64,000 nucleotides of DNA from Polychytrium aggregatum (taxonomy: Eukaryota; Chytridiomycota; Chytridiomycetes; Polychytriales). Location of the stretch: NCBI RefSeq assembly GCF_025602895.1, contig NW_026516355.1, forward strand, positions 1-64,000. The letters run 5' to 3'. The notes beneath the pieces were generated by a model, which worked only from the letters and a program-made list of their open reading frames with translations, ran no database searches and was not told the origin of the DNA. The position numbers and the translations under genes are program-made. Of the stretch, positions 30,157-41,100 are shown in pieces. Within the stretch, counting starts at the first letter, position 1. The number at the start of each line of letters is the position of its first letter.

Positions 30157-31265
30157 CTGGATGAGCGACGGAGGGGAGCGAGTTCGAGATGGAGACTGGT
30201 GCTTGGGGACAGCCGAGCGACAGATTGGAAGGGCAGGGAGGATCGGGATCGTTAACCAGATTGGCGAATGGTCGGCAATAAATAGCGGGCCCAGGAAAGC
30301 GAGCGACAGCCGCAGACCCGAGGAAGCGGCTGGTGGCGATCTGGGAGGTCGGACGGGTGGCAGGCCTGGATGGACGGAACGGGCCCAACCCGGGACGGCT
30401 CCCGACAGCAGCAGTGGCGGTGAAGGGCGGCGTGGCTTGGCTTGGCAGACGCGCCCACAGCCTCGCCACAGTCCTGGCGGCCATGAGAGCGCCAGAGTTG
30501 CGGCGGGGGACGGCGGAGCGGGAGGGAGGACGAGGACGCCGAGCAGAGACAGCGGGGGAGCGGGGGATGCATTGCTCGGCGAGGCATGGCCAGAGGGATG
30601 CAGCAGACGAGGCAGATGCAGATGGGATAGACCGATGGGATATACAGATGAACCAGAGTAGCAGGTCGAGTGAGGCAGACGAGACAGTGGAGCCGTCCCC
30701 GCAACGCCGGCCGTCACCGCCCCCGATCACCACCCAGCACTGCGTCGGCTGCCTTGTCTTGTGGTCGGCGGGTATCCATACAACGCGAGGCCCTGATGAA
30801 ACACTGTGACCAGCGAGGGCCGGCGAGAACAGGGCGAGAGCGGCCCCGGGGTGCAGTCGCGGTGAAACCAAGAGAGCGAGACCCGGGCGAGAGGACGCAC
30901 AGAGACTGCACGCACAGCATATCCGAGGAGCACACACACACACAGCACATCCGCCACAGACACAATGCAGCCGCAGCGCGTCTGCCATGGCACACACACA
31001 CACGCGCATGTGGCGCCGTTCTCGCCCAGGGCTCTCGCTGCCCTCTCGCCGCCCTCTCGCCGCGCTCTCGCTCTCGCTCTTGGCCTGCACAGCCACCGCT
31101 GCTTTCTCCCCGGATCTTCCGATCGCCCCTCGCCTTTTTATCGGCTTCGGCTGGGTCCGCCCTCCTCGTCCTGCATCTTCCCCATCTGCTTCTGCTCTCA
31201 GCGTATAAAGTCCTTCCCTGGCCGACGGGTCTTGGTCCCAGCACATTTCATCTCCTCCATCCACC
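30157..31265. promoter_or_regulatory. Shared bidirectional promoter of two chitin synthases
   Basis: 1.1 kb between two divergently transcribed paralogues, without a supported gene. On the C side, TATAAA at 31204-31209 lies about 60 bp before the ATG. On the B side, the minus strand has TATTTAT near 30281, about 120 bp from its ATG. An AC-rich tract lies near 30931-30945. Confidence 0.5.
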
Positions 31266-34200
31266 ATGTCCAACCTCGGCGGCAGCGGCAGCGGCTACCA
31301 CCCTATCAACAAGCAGGGCGCTCCTGCCTTCCCTGATCCTGCCAACTATGGCTCCCAGCAGCAGCAGCAGCAGCAGCAGCAGCCCGCTCAGCAGTCCGCC
31401 TATCCCGGGCCCCAGAGCTACGGCGGCCGCCCTGCTTCATCCTTGATCAACACCCCCTCCACAGGCTCGAAATACTACCAGCCGCCTCCGGGTCCGGCCA
31501 TCCCCATCCCGTCGTCGACTGGCGCCTCCAGTGCCGCCTTCCCAGCTCCCGCCCCGGCGCCTGCTGCGGGACAGGCCCAGCCTTACTACTCGCCCCCCGC
31601 CCAGCCCTCAGCGGGCTCCTTCGCCCCGGCCAGCAAGTACGCTCCCCCTTCGCAGCCAACCCCCAACTCGTACTTTGTTCCCATCGCAAGTACTCCCTCA
31701 CAGCAGTCGTATGCAGCTGCCCCGCCCGGCCAGCTCTTTGCCCGCAAGGCGACTCGCAAGGAAGTTCCGCTGCAGCAAAACGGCACCTTCGTCGTCGAGG
31801 TGCCTCTGCCCACGAGCCACATCGAAAACTGCACTTACAAGACCGAGGAGTTCACCAAGATCAGGTGAGCCCGCGCTGCGTTGCCAGCATTCAGCTTTGC
31901 CGATTCAACGGTGGCAACCACACGATCCACAAAGCCAAACTGCCAGACAGAGTTCCCGCGATCCACTGTTCTGCCGGAGGATTGGTATCCCACCCTGCGC
32001 TTCGTAACACTTGCTGCGCTCCTTCCCTCTGACAGATACACCGCTGCCACCACCGACCCCAACGCCTTTGCTGACAAGTATACGCTGATGCCGCGAATCC
32101 TCCGCCGCAACGTCAAGATGGCTATCGTGGCTACGATGTATGTGCCTTTCCGGACTGCACTCCTGCCTCCCTAGCGCCGCCGCCATCTGTTGTTCTCGGG
32201 CTGCACGGAGCTCAGATGCTTCCTGTATGTCGGCCACCTGTCCTGACCTTGTCCTTGGTTGCACCGGCGCCGCTCCTACAGGTACAACGAAGACGACGAG
32301 CTTTTCTGCAAGTCCGTCTTTGCTGTCTTCCAGAACATTGCCTACCTCTGCAGCAACGAGTGCCCCGGTGGCCTCGGTCCTGATGGCTGGAAGGACATTG
32401 TCCTCTGCATCGTCTCGGACGGCCGCACCAAGATCAACAAGCGCGTCCTCACCGTTCTCGGTTGCATGGGTCTTTACCTGGAGGGTCTGACCAAGAGCTC
32501 CGTCAACGGCGAGGAGGTCTCCGCCCACATCTTCGAGTCCATCTGCCAGCGTGCTGTCGACCATAGCCTGGACTTCCACGACGATATGGTCCCAGTCCAG
32601 ACCATCTTCCTGCTCAAGGAGAAGAACGCCAAGAAGATCAACTCGCACCGCTGGTTCTTCAACGCTGTGTGCAAGGTCATCGATCCCGAGGTCTGCATTC
32701 TCCTGGATATCGGCACCAAGCCCACCCGCCAGTCGTTCTTCCACCTCTACCGCGCCTTTGCTGACAACGAGCATATCGGCGGAGCCTGTGGTGAAATCGC
32801 CGCCGAGCTCGGTCCCTGGATGAAGAACCTGCTCAACCCCCTGGTCGCCACCCAGAACTTTGAGTACAAGATGTCCAACATCTTGGACAAGCCGCTCGAG
32901 TCCGTCTTTGGCTACATCTCGGTGCTGCCAGGTGCCTTCTCGGCCTACCGCTTCAAGGCTCTTGAAGGCAAGCCTTTGGAGTGCTACTTCAAGGGCGAGA
33001 CCATGCACGGCGGTGCCGATATTTTCTCAGCCAACATGTACCTTGCCGAAGATCGTATTCTGTGCTTCGAGCTGGTCACCAAGAAAAACGAGCGATGGCT
33101 GCTCAAGTACGTCAAGTCAGCCAAGGCCGAGACCGACGTCCCGGATCAGCTTCCAGAACTGATCTCGCAGCGCCGTCGCTGGCTCAACGGCTCCTTCTTT
33201 GCTGCCGTCCACGCCCTCCAGCACTTTTACCACATCGGCAACTCAGGCCACAGCCAGGGTCGCAAGATGGCGCTGTACGTCCAGGCATTCTACAACGCCA
33301 TCAACCTGCTGTTTTCTTGGTTCTCCCTCGGCACCTTCTACCTGTCTTTCTACTTTGTCTTTGACGTCGCCAAGGGTAGCTCCGATGACACTGGCGCCGA
33401 GCCCTCGAACCTGCAGGGTATTGATCTGTACTACCCTTACGGCAACGTCGTTTTCTCGGTCGTCAACGCCGTTTACGTCGGCGTCATCTCCATGATCTTC
33501 ATCTCGGCCCTCGGCAACCGTCCCCAAGGCAGCAAGTGGCTGTACTGGTCCTGTGTCCTGATCTTCACCGTCATCATGATCATGATGCTCGTCAACGGTG
33601 GCTGGAGTATCGCCCTTGCCATCCGTGATATGAACAGCTCCATGGTTGATGCCATCAAGTCTGGCAACTCGTTCAGCTCGTTCAACTACTTCTTCACCAA
33701 CAAGACCTTCCGCGACATGGTCACTTCGCTCGTTGCCACTTACGGCCTCTACTTTGCGTCGTCCGTCATCCACCTGGACCCCTGGCACTGCGTCACCTCG
33801 ATGGTTCAATATCTGCTGCTGCTCCCCATGTACATCAACATCTTTATGATCTATGCATGTAAGTTCTTGTGCCTCGTCTGTACCTTGATGAGCAGACTTT
33901 GCGACATCTGTGGCGTGTCTGGTGTATCTGGTGTATCTGGTGTATCTGGTGTTGTCTCTCATCCGCCTTGCTCTCTCACGTCCAGTCACCAACCTGCACG
34001 ACGTCTCGTGGGGTACCAAGGGTGACAACACTGTCAGCTCCGCCGGCGATGCTGTCCAAGCCACCAAGGGCGCCGACGGCAAGCAGGTGGCCACCGTCGA
34101 TATTCCTGACGAGAAAGAAGATGTCAACGAGCAGTTCCGCCACTTCCAGCAGCAGCTCGAGCGCCAGAAGAACAAGGAGGAGGAGGCCCCCAAGAAGCAG

Positions 34201-34494
34201 GATGCCAAGACCCAGCAGGACGACTTTTTCAAGCTGTTCCGTACCCGAGTTGTGCTGCTGTGGCTCGTCTGCAACGGCATCCTCGTCGGCCTCTTCACCA
34301 ACAAGTCCTTCCTGATGGCTGTTTTCCCGAACCAGACCCAGCAGCTGGTCAACCCCTTCCTCACCTTCATCTTCTGGAGTGTAGCTATCCTCAGTGCCGT
34401 TCGCTTCATCTTCAGTACCCTCTATATTGTCCAGTGGGCCAGCTCCACAGCCACTAAGGCGGGCCTGCGCAACCCGCTCAAGGGCGAGTTCTAA
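31266..34494 (+). CDS. Chitin synthase (class I-III type), paralogue C
   Basis: Exons 31266-31864, 32036-32137, 32282-33858 and 33986-34494 join to 928 residues. The longer N-terminus is Pro/Gln/Ser-rich (a Gln run near residue 36). It is followed by the chitin_synth_1N block (LQQNGTFVVEVPLPTSHI, EFTKIRYTAATTDP) and YNEDDELFCKS. Catalytic motifs are intact: [33 protein letters not shown] and [15 protein letters not shown] clusters follow QRRRW, and two TM spans end the protein. Exon phases equal those of the other two paralogues, so all three derive from one ancestor; B and C are much closer to each other. Product: chitin at the plasma membrane or in secretory vesicles. Confidence 0.95.
33913..33951 (+). 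repeat. Short 9-bp array (TGGTGTATC)n, about 4 copies
   Basis: Lies in the last intron (33859-33985) of chitin synthase C, orthologous in position to the 22-copy array of paralogue B. Confidence 0.9.
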
Positions 34495-34909
34495 GCGTGG
34501 CGCCAGTTTTACCCTCTCGGACTAAATCGCCGGATTGCTTCCCCTTGCGCTGAGCAACGCCTTCATCATTGTTTGGCTGGAGACACCAGCTTCTCGCTTC
34601 GCGCTGCCTGTACTTTCTCCTTCACCGATCCCCAGGCATACTGTGTTGTTGCATCCCGCCGCCCGTGCTTTCTGCAAAGCCATCGATCGATCCCACCCGG
34701 CCTGCTCTCTCTCTCTCTTTCTCCTTTCCCAGATGGCACGCCTGCAGACTTGTTTCGTCGGCATCCACGCATCGGCAATGCAAATACATATGTGATATGC
34801 ACATGATGTTCATTCTGCAACTGCGACTGCGACTCGAGAGGCGACCTGGCTGATGCGGCATACTTGGGGGGCCTGTGTGAGGTGGTCTTTGTCTCCCATT
34901 TGCTGCTCG
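34495..34909. other. Convergent 3' flank, no gene seen
   Basis: Lies between the stops of chitin synthase C (+) and the GH18 chitinase (-). CT-rich near 34705-34730 and A/T-richer near 34770-34800 (AATGCAAATACATATG), where polyadenylation could occur. Confidence 0.4.
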
Positions 34910-37388
34910 TCACTCACTCATCCACAGCCATGAGATGACGGACGCCCAGCACATGCTGCCGACCACCCACCACACGATCGTTGTCGCATCGACTGTTCTC
35001 GCGGTTCGTGCCGGCGCTGCCTTCGACGTCGCCACGAGCTGAAAGACCTGGCCAGATTGATAGGCGCTCACGGCCGCGGAAATCAGCTCCCCGTTGATGT
35101 TGCTGGACGAGTTATAGTAGTCCTCGGACAGCTCCCAAGCAAAGATACCCCCGAGCTTCCAGTAGCGCGCAAACTGTGCCTTGGCAGTGACAGACTGCAC
35201 ATCGTCGTAGTTGATGAACACCTTGGAGGTTGGGTTGATGAGGGTCGGGACCTGTGGATGCCGGGATGAGAGAATGTGCCGACAGCCGGATGATCCGGCA
35301 GAGAACCCGACGAATACTCAACAGATAGCCCTCTCCCTCTCCCAGCACAGAGGTCGCTGCATACCCCACAACTCACCATGACCGAGTTGTGGAAGGTGCG
35401 GATCCAACCCGAGTTGGGCACCGTCTGCGTCGGGGTCTGGAGCACCCCCATAGACCGCAGCCCGCGCCAGCTCCAGTCGCCCGAGTATCCCGGTGGGTTG
35501 CAGCCGTCGAAGGCGGCGTTGTCGAGCATGTCGCCCTTGATTGTAGTGCATGCGCCCGAGGCCGGATCGGATGCATTGGTCAAGGGACATGTCTGAAAGA
35601 CGCCATCAGGATGCGCGGCATCGATGTTGATCGGATAGAACGAGTGCCCGTTGAACTCTAGACCAAGTCGGAGCTGACTTGGGTTGATCCCAAGCACGTT
35701 GACGTAGTTGTTGAGAGTGTCGTTGATCGATATGATCTTGAGGGGGTCGTTTGCAGAGGGAAACAGGGGCGTGTTGTAGCCCGTGTGCGAGTTCCAGTTG
35801 CCAGAGTAATCGTAGGTCATCACTGCATTATTGAAACCATGGATCACAGAATGAAAGCGTCGGTGAGAATGAAGGGAGCGAAGCAGCAGCAGCACAGAAG
35901 TAGTGATCATGTCCTTTGTTCAGCAAGCGATCCTCGAGACCCTCCCATGGCACGCATGCCATCACTGGGCATGGAGCACAGGTCGCAGCGGCGTTTTGAT
36001 CGACACTATACCGTAGCCTGAACAAGAGACACCTACCGTTGATGTACGAGAGGTAGCGAGCCCAGATCGGCAGCCAGTTGGTCCCGTTGACATCTGAGTA
36101 TACCTTGATGGTCGCTCCGGCTGCGATCGAGATGGTTCGGTTTCCAAGCCGGTCGCGAAGCAGTTTGAGCGTTGTGTTGAAGTTTTGAAAGTCGTGGATG
36201 CTCTTGCTATTGCATCCGTTGCCCGAGGCGTCTGGATACCTGCAGAGCACATTTCATAGCACAAGAGTTTTTGGGCTTCTGGATGAGTACAACGAATGGG
36301 CTCGAACTGGCCATGGCACAATGAGCAGCGGCTGGTATCGGTTTCTCCTGACTGCAGGCGTGCGACGATAGAAACCAAGCACAGCAGCGAGCAGAGGTCG
36401 TCCGTTTGCCGTTCATGACCAGGGCAAGTACACACGACTTACTCCCAGTCTTGAAAATGTGAAAGAGGACAGAGAGAGGGAGGGCGGAAGGTCGTCAGCA
36501 AGAGCGATCACAGCTGCGTCCTCGGTGCGCTGGTGCCATTCGAAAACCAGCTCTCCGTCAGCGTTGCCGTACCAATATCGATTCCATCAAATGCATACGA
36601 GCTGTTGATGAGAGTCGACACCACCGAGCTGACAAAGTTCTGCCGCCCGGCATCCGTCGAGAAAGCTTGGCTGAATTGAGTGGAGTTGGTCCACCCTGCG
36701 GTACGAGTTATGTGAGTACAATGTGCTGCCACTGCTACTGTTGCTGATCGTCGTGCCTGTGACCACATCCGATACACTCCGCCATTGCGATGCGGTGTTA
36801 CCTCCGATGGATGCACTGAGCAACCAGAGTCCCGGATGCGTCGTCGTTGGTTTGGTTCCGCCGAGCAAGTAATTTTTGGATTGATAGAATGAGATGAGCA
36901 GGCCGTCGGAGCTACTTTCAGCTGACCGGTCTCTCTCTGGTTCCATGTGGAGCTTTCGCGACAGCAGTCGCTATACAGGAAGCACGGCGCTGCTCATTCC
37001 TTTGCGCCAGCGGATTACTCGCTCGCTCACATTGTGGTGAATCCATAAACACTCTTGAGCTGATTGAGCTTGGGGATGTTGATGTCATCGTTGGCCTTGA
37101 GTGTGGGAATGACGCTGCCGTTGGCGCTGACAGTGAAGAAGGCTGGTATGCCAGGCAGGCTCCCTCAGTCAATCTGCCTCGGGCTCAACCCGACTAGGAT
37201 TTGGCGCAAGGGGGAGAGGAGCCATATTTACCATAGAGTATTTGGCTGATGTTATTGTAGTTGAGGGTGCTAATGTCAATGTTGTTTTGGTTCGCCCAGT
37301 TCGGAACGTATGCTGCTATGTCGGCCGACACCAGGCTTGCCCAAAGGACCTGCACGACCAGCAGCGCTATCAGCGGAACGCTCTTCAT
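34910..37388 (-). CDS. GH18 chitinase, secreted or membrane-anchored
   Basis: Exons 37388-37232, 37142-37031, 36815-36802 (14 nt), 36695-36573, 36449-36443 (7 nt), 36239-36037, 35822-35377 and 35251-34910 join to 467 residues. A signal peptide (MKSVPLIALLVVQVLWASLVS) precedes the TIM-barrel landmarks: AAYVPNW, IASIGGWTNS (SxGG), the catalytic FDGIDIDWEYPDA (DxxDxDxE, Glu as acid/base), VMTYDYSGNW and GGIFAWELSEDY. The C-terminus has a Thr/Ala linker and a hydrophobic end (TTIVWWVVGSMCWASVISWL), so the enzyme is probably anchored. It would hydrolyse chitin in wall remodelling, fitting with the chitin synthases nearby. The 7-nt microexon supplies the DWE residues; without it neither frame nor active site is complete. 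Confidence 0.9.
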
Positions 37389-37661
37389 TGTGCCAAGAGA
37401 GGGAGGGAGAAGGAGAAATGAAATTGATTTGGAGGAGAAAGAGCCGGGTCCGGGTTGGCTTTCCTCGCCAGATGTCGGGAGTAGGCGTTTTTATGGAAGC
37501 CAACTGGTTTCTGAGCATCGGATGTGGTACCATTTGGCCATTCTTTCCATCAACAACGGGCTGACGGAGGATCATTGTCAAGCGTCGGGGAACATATGGT
37601 GTGATCCGGTTCGTTTTCAGCATGGCAAACCGACACATCGCACGCGGTGCATCCGGTATTT

Positions 37662-37972
37662 TACAGGCGATCCAATATAAAACGGGACACCCGGGATTTT
37701 GACCATTCATCGAATATTTTGTTACCCAATGTTATCGCGCGCTGGCCATGACCATTCGCCAGACGGTGTGGAATCGCGACGTCAACGCGGCGCGCAACAT
37801 GATCACAGTATGCAGGTCGATTGTGGAGATCGGAGAGCGACCGGCGGTCTTCACTCGGAGGCTGCCAAAGTGATCTGATCTATTTATTGTGGCTTTGCTT
37901 GACGCATGCCATCACATACTACATGTTCATGGAAACGGCTGTGGTGTCCCGTTTTTTTCTGAATATAGTGTA
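37662..37972 (+). mobile_element. 311-bp non-autonomous Fanzor-derived element (copy C)
   Basis: Same length as the copy at 1087-1397 and almost identical, in opposite orientation. TA-bounded inverted repeats (left TACAGGCGATCCAA...CGGGACACC; right complement TACACTATATTCAG...CGGGACACC). The interior holds the Fanzor C-terminal codons (NRDVNAARNMITVCRSI, then GERPAVFTRRLPK and stop), about 85 bp of 3' sequence and the right end. It lies about 275 bp upstream of the chitinase start. Confidence 0.85.
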
Positions 37973-38174
37973 GAACCTTGTACTCAAGTGCTGTCGCTGG
38001 GTGGGCTTGTGTCCCCCCACAAGCGAACCCGGTAGATACGAAAGCCATCCCGAAACATGAAACGGAATACCATACTTTTCTACTATATTAGGGGGGAAGG
38101 GTGAGTGGGTAGAAATATGCACACCCGTCATCTACAAGTACTATCCACATCCTGGAGGCATGGGTCATCGGGAA

Positions 38175-41100
38175 CTACTTTCGATTGACGCTTCCGTACT
38201 CGCCATCGAATTTGATGTACAAATCGAGGTCCTTGTCGGAGACGGAGGCGCGGACCTGGGTCAGGGCTTCGACAAAATCGCAATACATGATCGGCCGAAC
38301 ATCGCTTGCGTTGATATTGCGGATGTCTTTGATGTCTCGGATGGGCCCTAGTATCAGCGGAAGAGACTCGTGTCAGCTCACCCACTGTCGATAAATGCAT
38401 TTGGCTCGCAAACATGGGCTCGCTGTGCATCCAGTCACGTACCGAGGGCCGCCTCACGAACCAAGCCGTCCATGTCCGATCCACTATAGCCTAAGCACGA
38501 CAAAAGCGTCGGGAGAATCACGCTGGTTAGCTTCATGCATGTCCGTGCGTATCTGGAATTGCCTATGGCCCGGCGTGATGCACCAAGTGCTCCGTCCGGG
38601 CGGGCTATCCGTACCATCGGTTTTGGTGACGATCGTGCAAATCTCTTCCTCCGAGAGCTGGTGTGTTTGCTTCTTGAGTAGATTCTCGACGATACATCGT
38701 CTGGCATCTGCCTCTGGGAGCGGGATGTACCTGATGTCGTCATAGCGAAGCGCACGTTCGGTTAGAGGTGTCCGGCGGCAATCTACCGCGACTCGGATGT
38801 GACTTTTGTCCCGTTGGAGCTTACAGCTTCTTTCGAAAGCGTCTTCGTGCCGCTTCGTCGATCTCCTGGGGCCGATTCGTTGCTCCTGGATTCAACAGAT
38901 GCTGTCTTATGAGTCTCCAAAGCTATCAGCACTGCTTGATGACGGATATCGGCCATGGGAATGCACAGATTGAATCGAGCGCAAGCTGCCCACCGATCAT
39001 AAGGATGCGGTCCTCGGCACTTGTACCGCATCCATCGAATTGAATCTGGGTCGCAGGAGTGGATGCGGTCGTAGTCAGCATCGTGCCAACAGTCGGGGAC
39101 ACACCCTTGGCCGCCCTGGCCAATGGCAGCGGGTCGCGACTCACCAGAAACTCCGTCTTGATCCTTCGTGTGGCCTCGACCTCGCCATCCGTGCGTTGGG
39201 TCAAAAGCGAGTCGATTTCGTCAACGAAGATCACGCTCGGCTGGTGAACCCGGGCCACCGCAAACAGCGCCCGGACCATCTTTTCGCCTTCGCCAATCTG
39301 ATCCGCAATGAAAGCAGTCGATCATGGCACGTTAGCAGATCCGCCAGTCTCACTCCGAACGGCTGTGCACAAAGCAAGCGGTCGTAGACATACCCATTTT
39401 GATGTGAGGGACGATGAGCTGATGCTGAAGAATGTTGCCCCAGACTGGCTCGCGATGCACTTCCCTATCAGAGTTTTGCCTGTGGTGCGCAGGGCGGTTA
39501 GAACCCCAGCTGAAGCAACCCCCCGGCTCGTGTAGGTTGGCTTGATGGAGACATACCCGTTCCTGCGTTGCATAGAGAGAGCAAGGATCAGTTAAACATA
39601 GAGTCTTGATGATCCCTAATGCCATCGTCTACTTACCTGGTGGTCCAAACAGGAGCAATCCTTGATGTGAACACAAGAAGAAGCAAGTCAGAAACGATGC
39701 TTGTCCCAGCCACGACCAAGTGAATGCTTGATTTCACCCGACAAGTCTCCGGCGGCCTACCCTTCGGTGGCCCGCGCAGTCCCGTGAAGATATCTGGACG
39801 CAGCATGGGCCAAACAACGATTTCTTTGATGGTGTTCTTGGCGTGCTCAAGGCCGGCAATGTCGTCCCTAGGGAAACACCACAGACAAACGGCGTCAATC
39901 GAAGATATGCAAATGCCCGATCCAGTCGCAACAACATCCAGGCCATCAATGGCACGCACAACATCGACAGCGAGTGCAGCACCAGCACCAGCACCAGCAC
40001 CAGCACCAGCACCAGCACCAGCACCAGCACCAGCACCAGCACCAGCACCAGCACCAGCACCAGCACCAGCACCAGCACCAGCACCAGCACCAGCACCAAC
40101 TTACCAGTCTATGCCGGGAGTTTGGTCCATGATCTCGTTCATGATCATCTCGATCATACGCGGCTCAATGTTCCTGAGACGCTCATCGATGAGCTCCTCC
40201 TCCTGGTCTACCAGTGCCGAGCCAGGACCAGATCCGGATCCAGATCCGGATCGAGACACAGGTCCGGGCCGGACGGCCATCGGCTTTGCGTTCCTTTGTT
40301 GTCCGCGCATGGTCCTGCGTTGCGGCGTGGTGTCCATACATGTATGATATTAGCTCATTTCATGATCTCGGCTCAGAAGCAAGCGCAGCTGTGCTCTCCC
40401 GACTGGGGGTGTCATACCCGTACGAGTCCTCCTCATCCCGCTGGTCTTTGCTCGACATCAGGGGCGGGACAAACTTGCCGATGCCTCGCTTCATGGTGGT
40501 GCCGAGGCTCCGCTTCTTGTTGGCTGTGATGCTATTGGCGGCCTGGGCTGCCCCTGACCGGCCGTTCTTTTTCTGGCTGTCCTGGACCAGTTTCTGATAG
40601 CCACTTACGAAGCCATTTCCTGAGGCGCCCGCACCTTCGTCGTCCGAAGCGGGTTCCGCTTGACGCTGAGCAGCGATACAGAGTGGTTAGGGCCATAGCT
40701 GGATGGCTGCGGCGGAGCGCACTTGCACTGCTGCCCTTCCATTTGCAGGTCCTGGGCATATTGGTCAACCAAGAGCCTACCTTGCGATTCCGCCCAAAGG
40801 TGCTTTCTCTTATATCCGACGGCTCTGTTTCCACGGCCATTCTCCGAGGCGGCACGGAGCCCATCTGGTTCGGATACGACCTTTCGACCCTGGAGCCCTC
40901 TCGCTGGCTGTAGGGCTTGTGGGAATACGCCCCCGGCGGGGGAGAGGTGAGTCGGTCAGGTATCCTCTGGGGCTGCTGGGGTCCGCGCGATTGGTGGTGA
41001 CTGAGGAGCGATTGCCGGAAAGTGCGTACGGCCGAGAGGATAATATCAGAAACGGAACATGGGAGTAAGCGGATGGTGGCAGTGAACCGACATGGGAGCT

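Noticed and set aside
39978-40098. Apparent Ala-Pro or Val-Leu repeat protein
   Set aside because: Produced by the intronic hexamer array of FIGNL1 in several frames.
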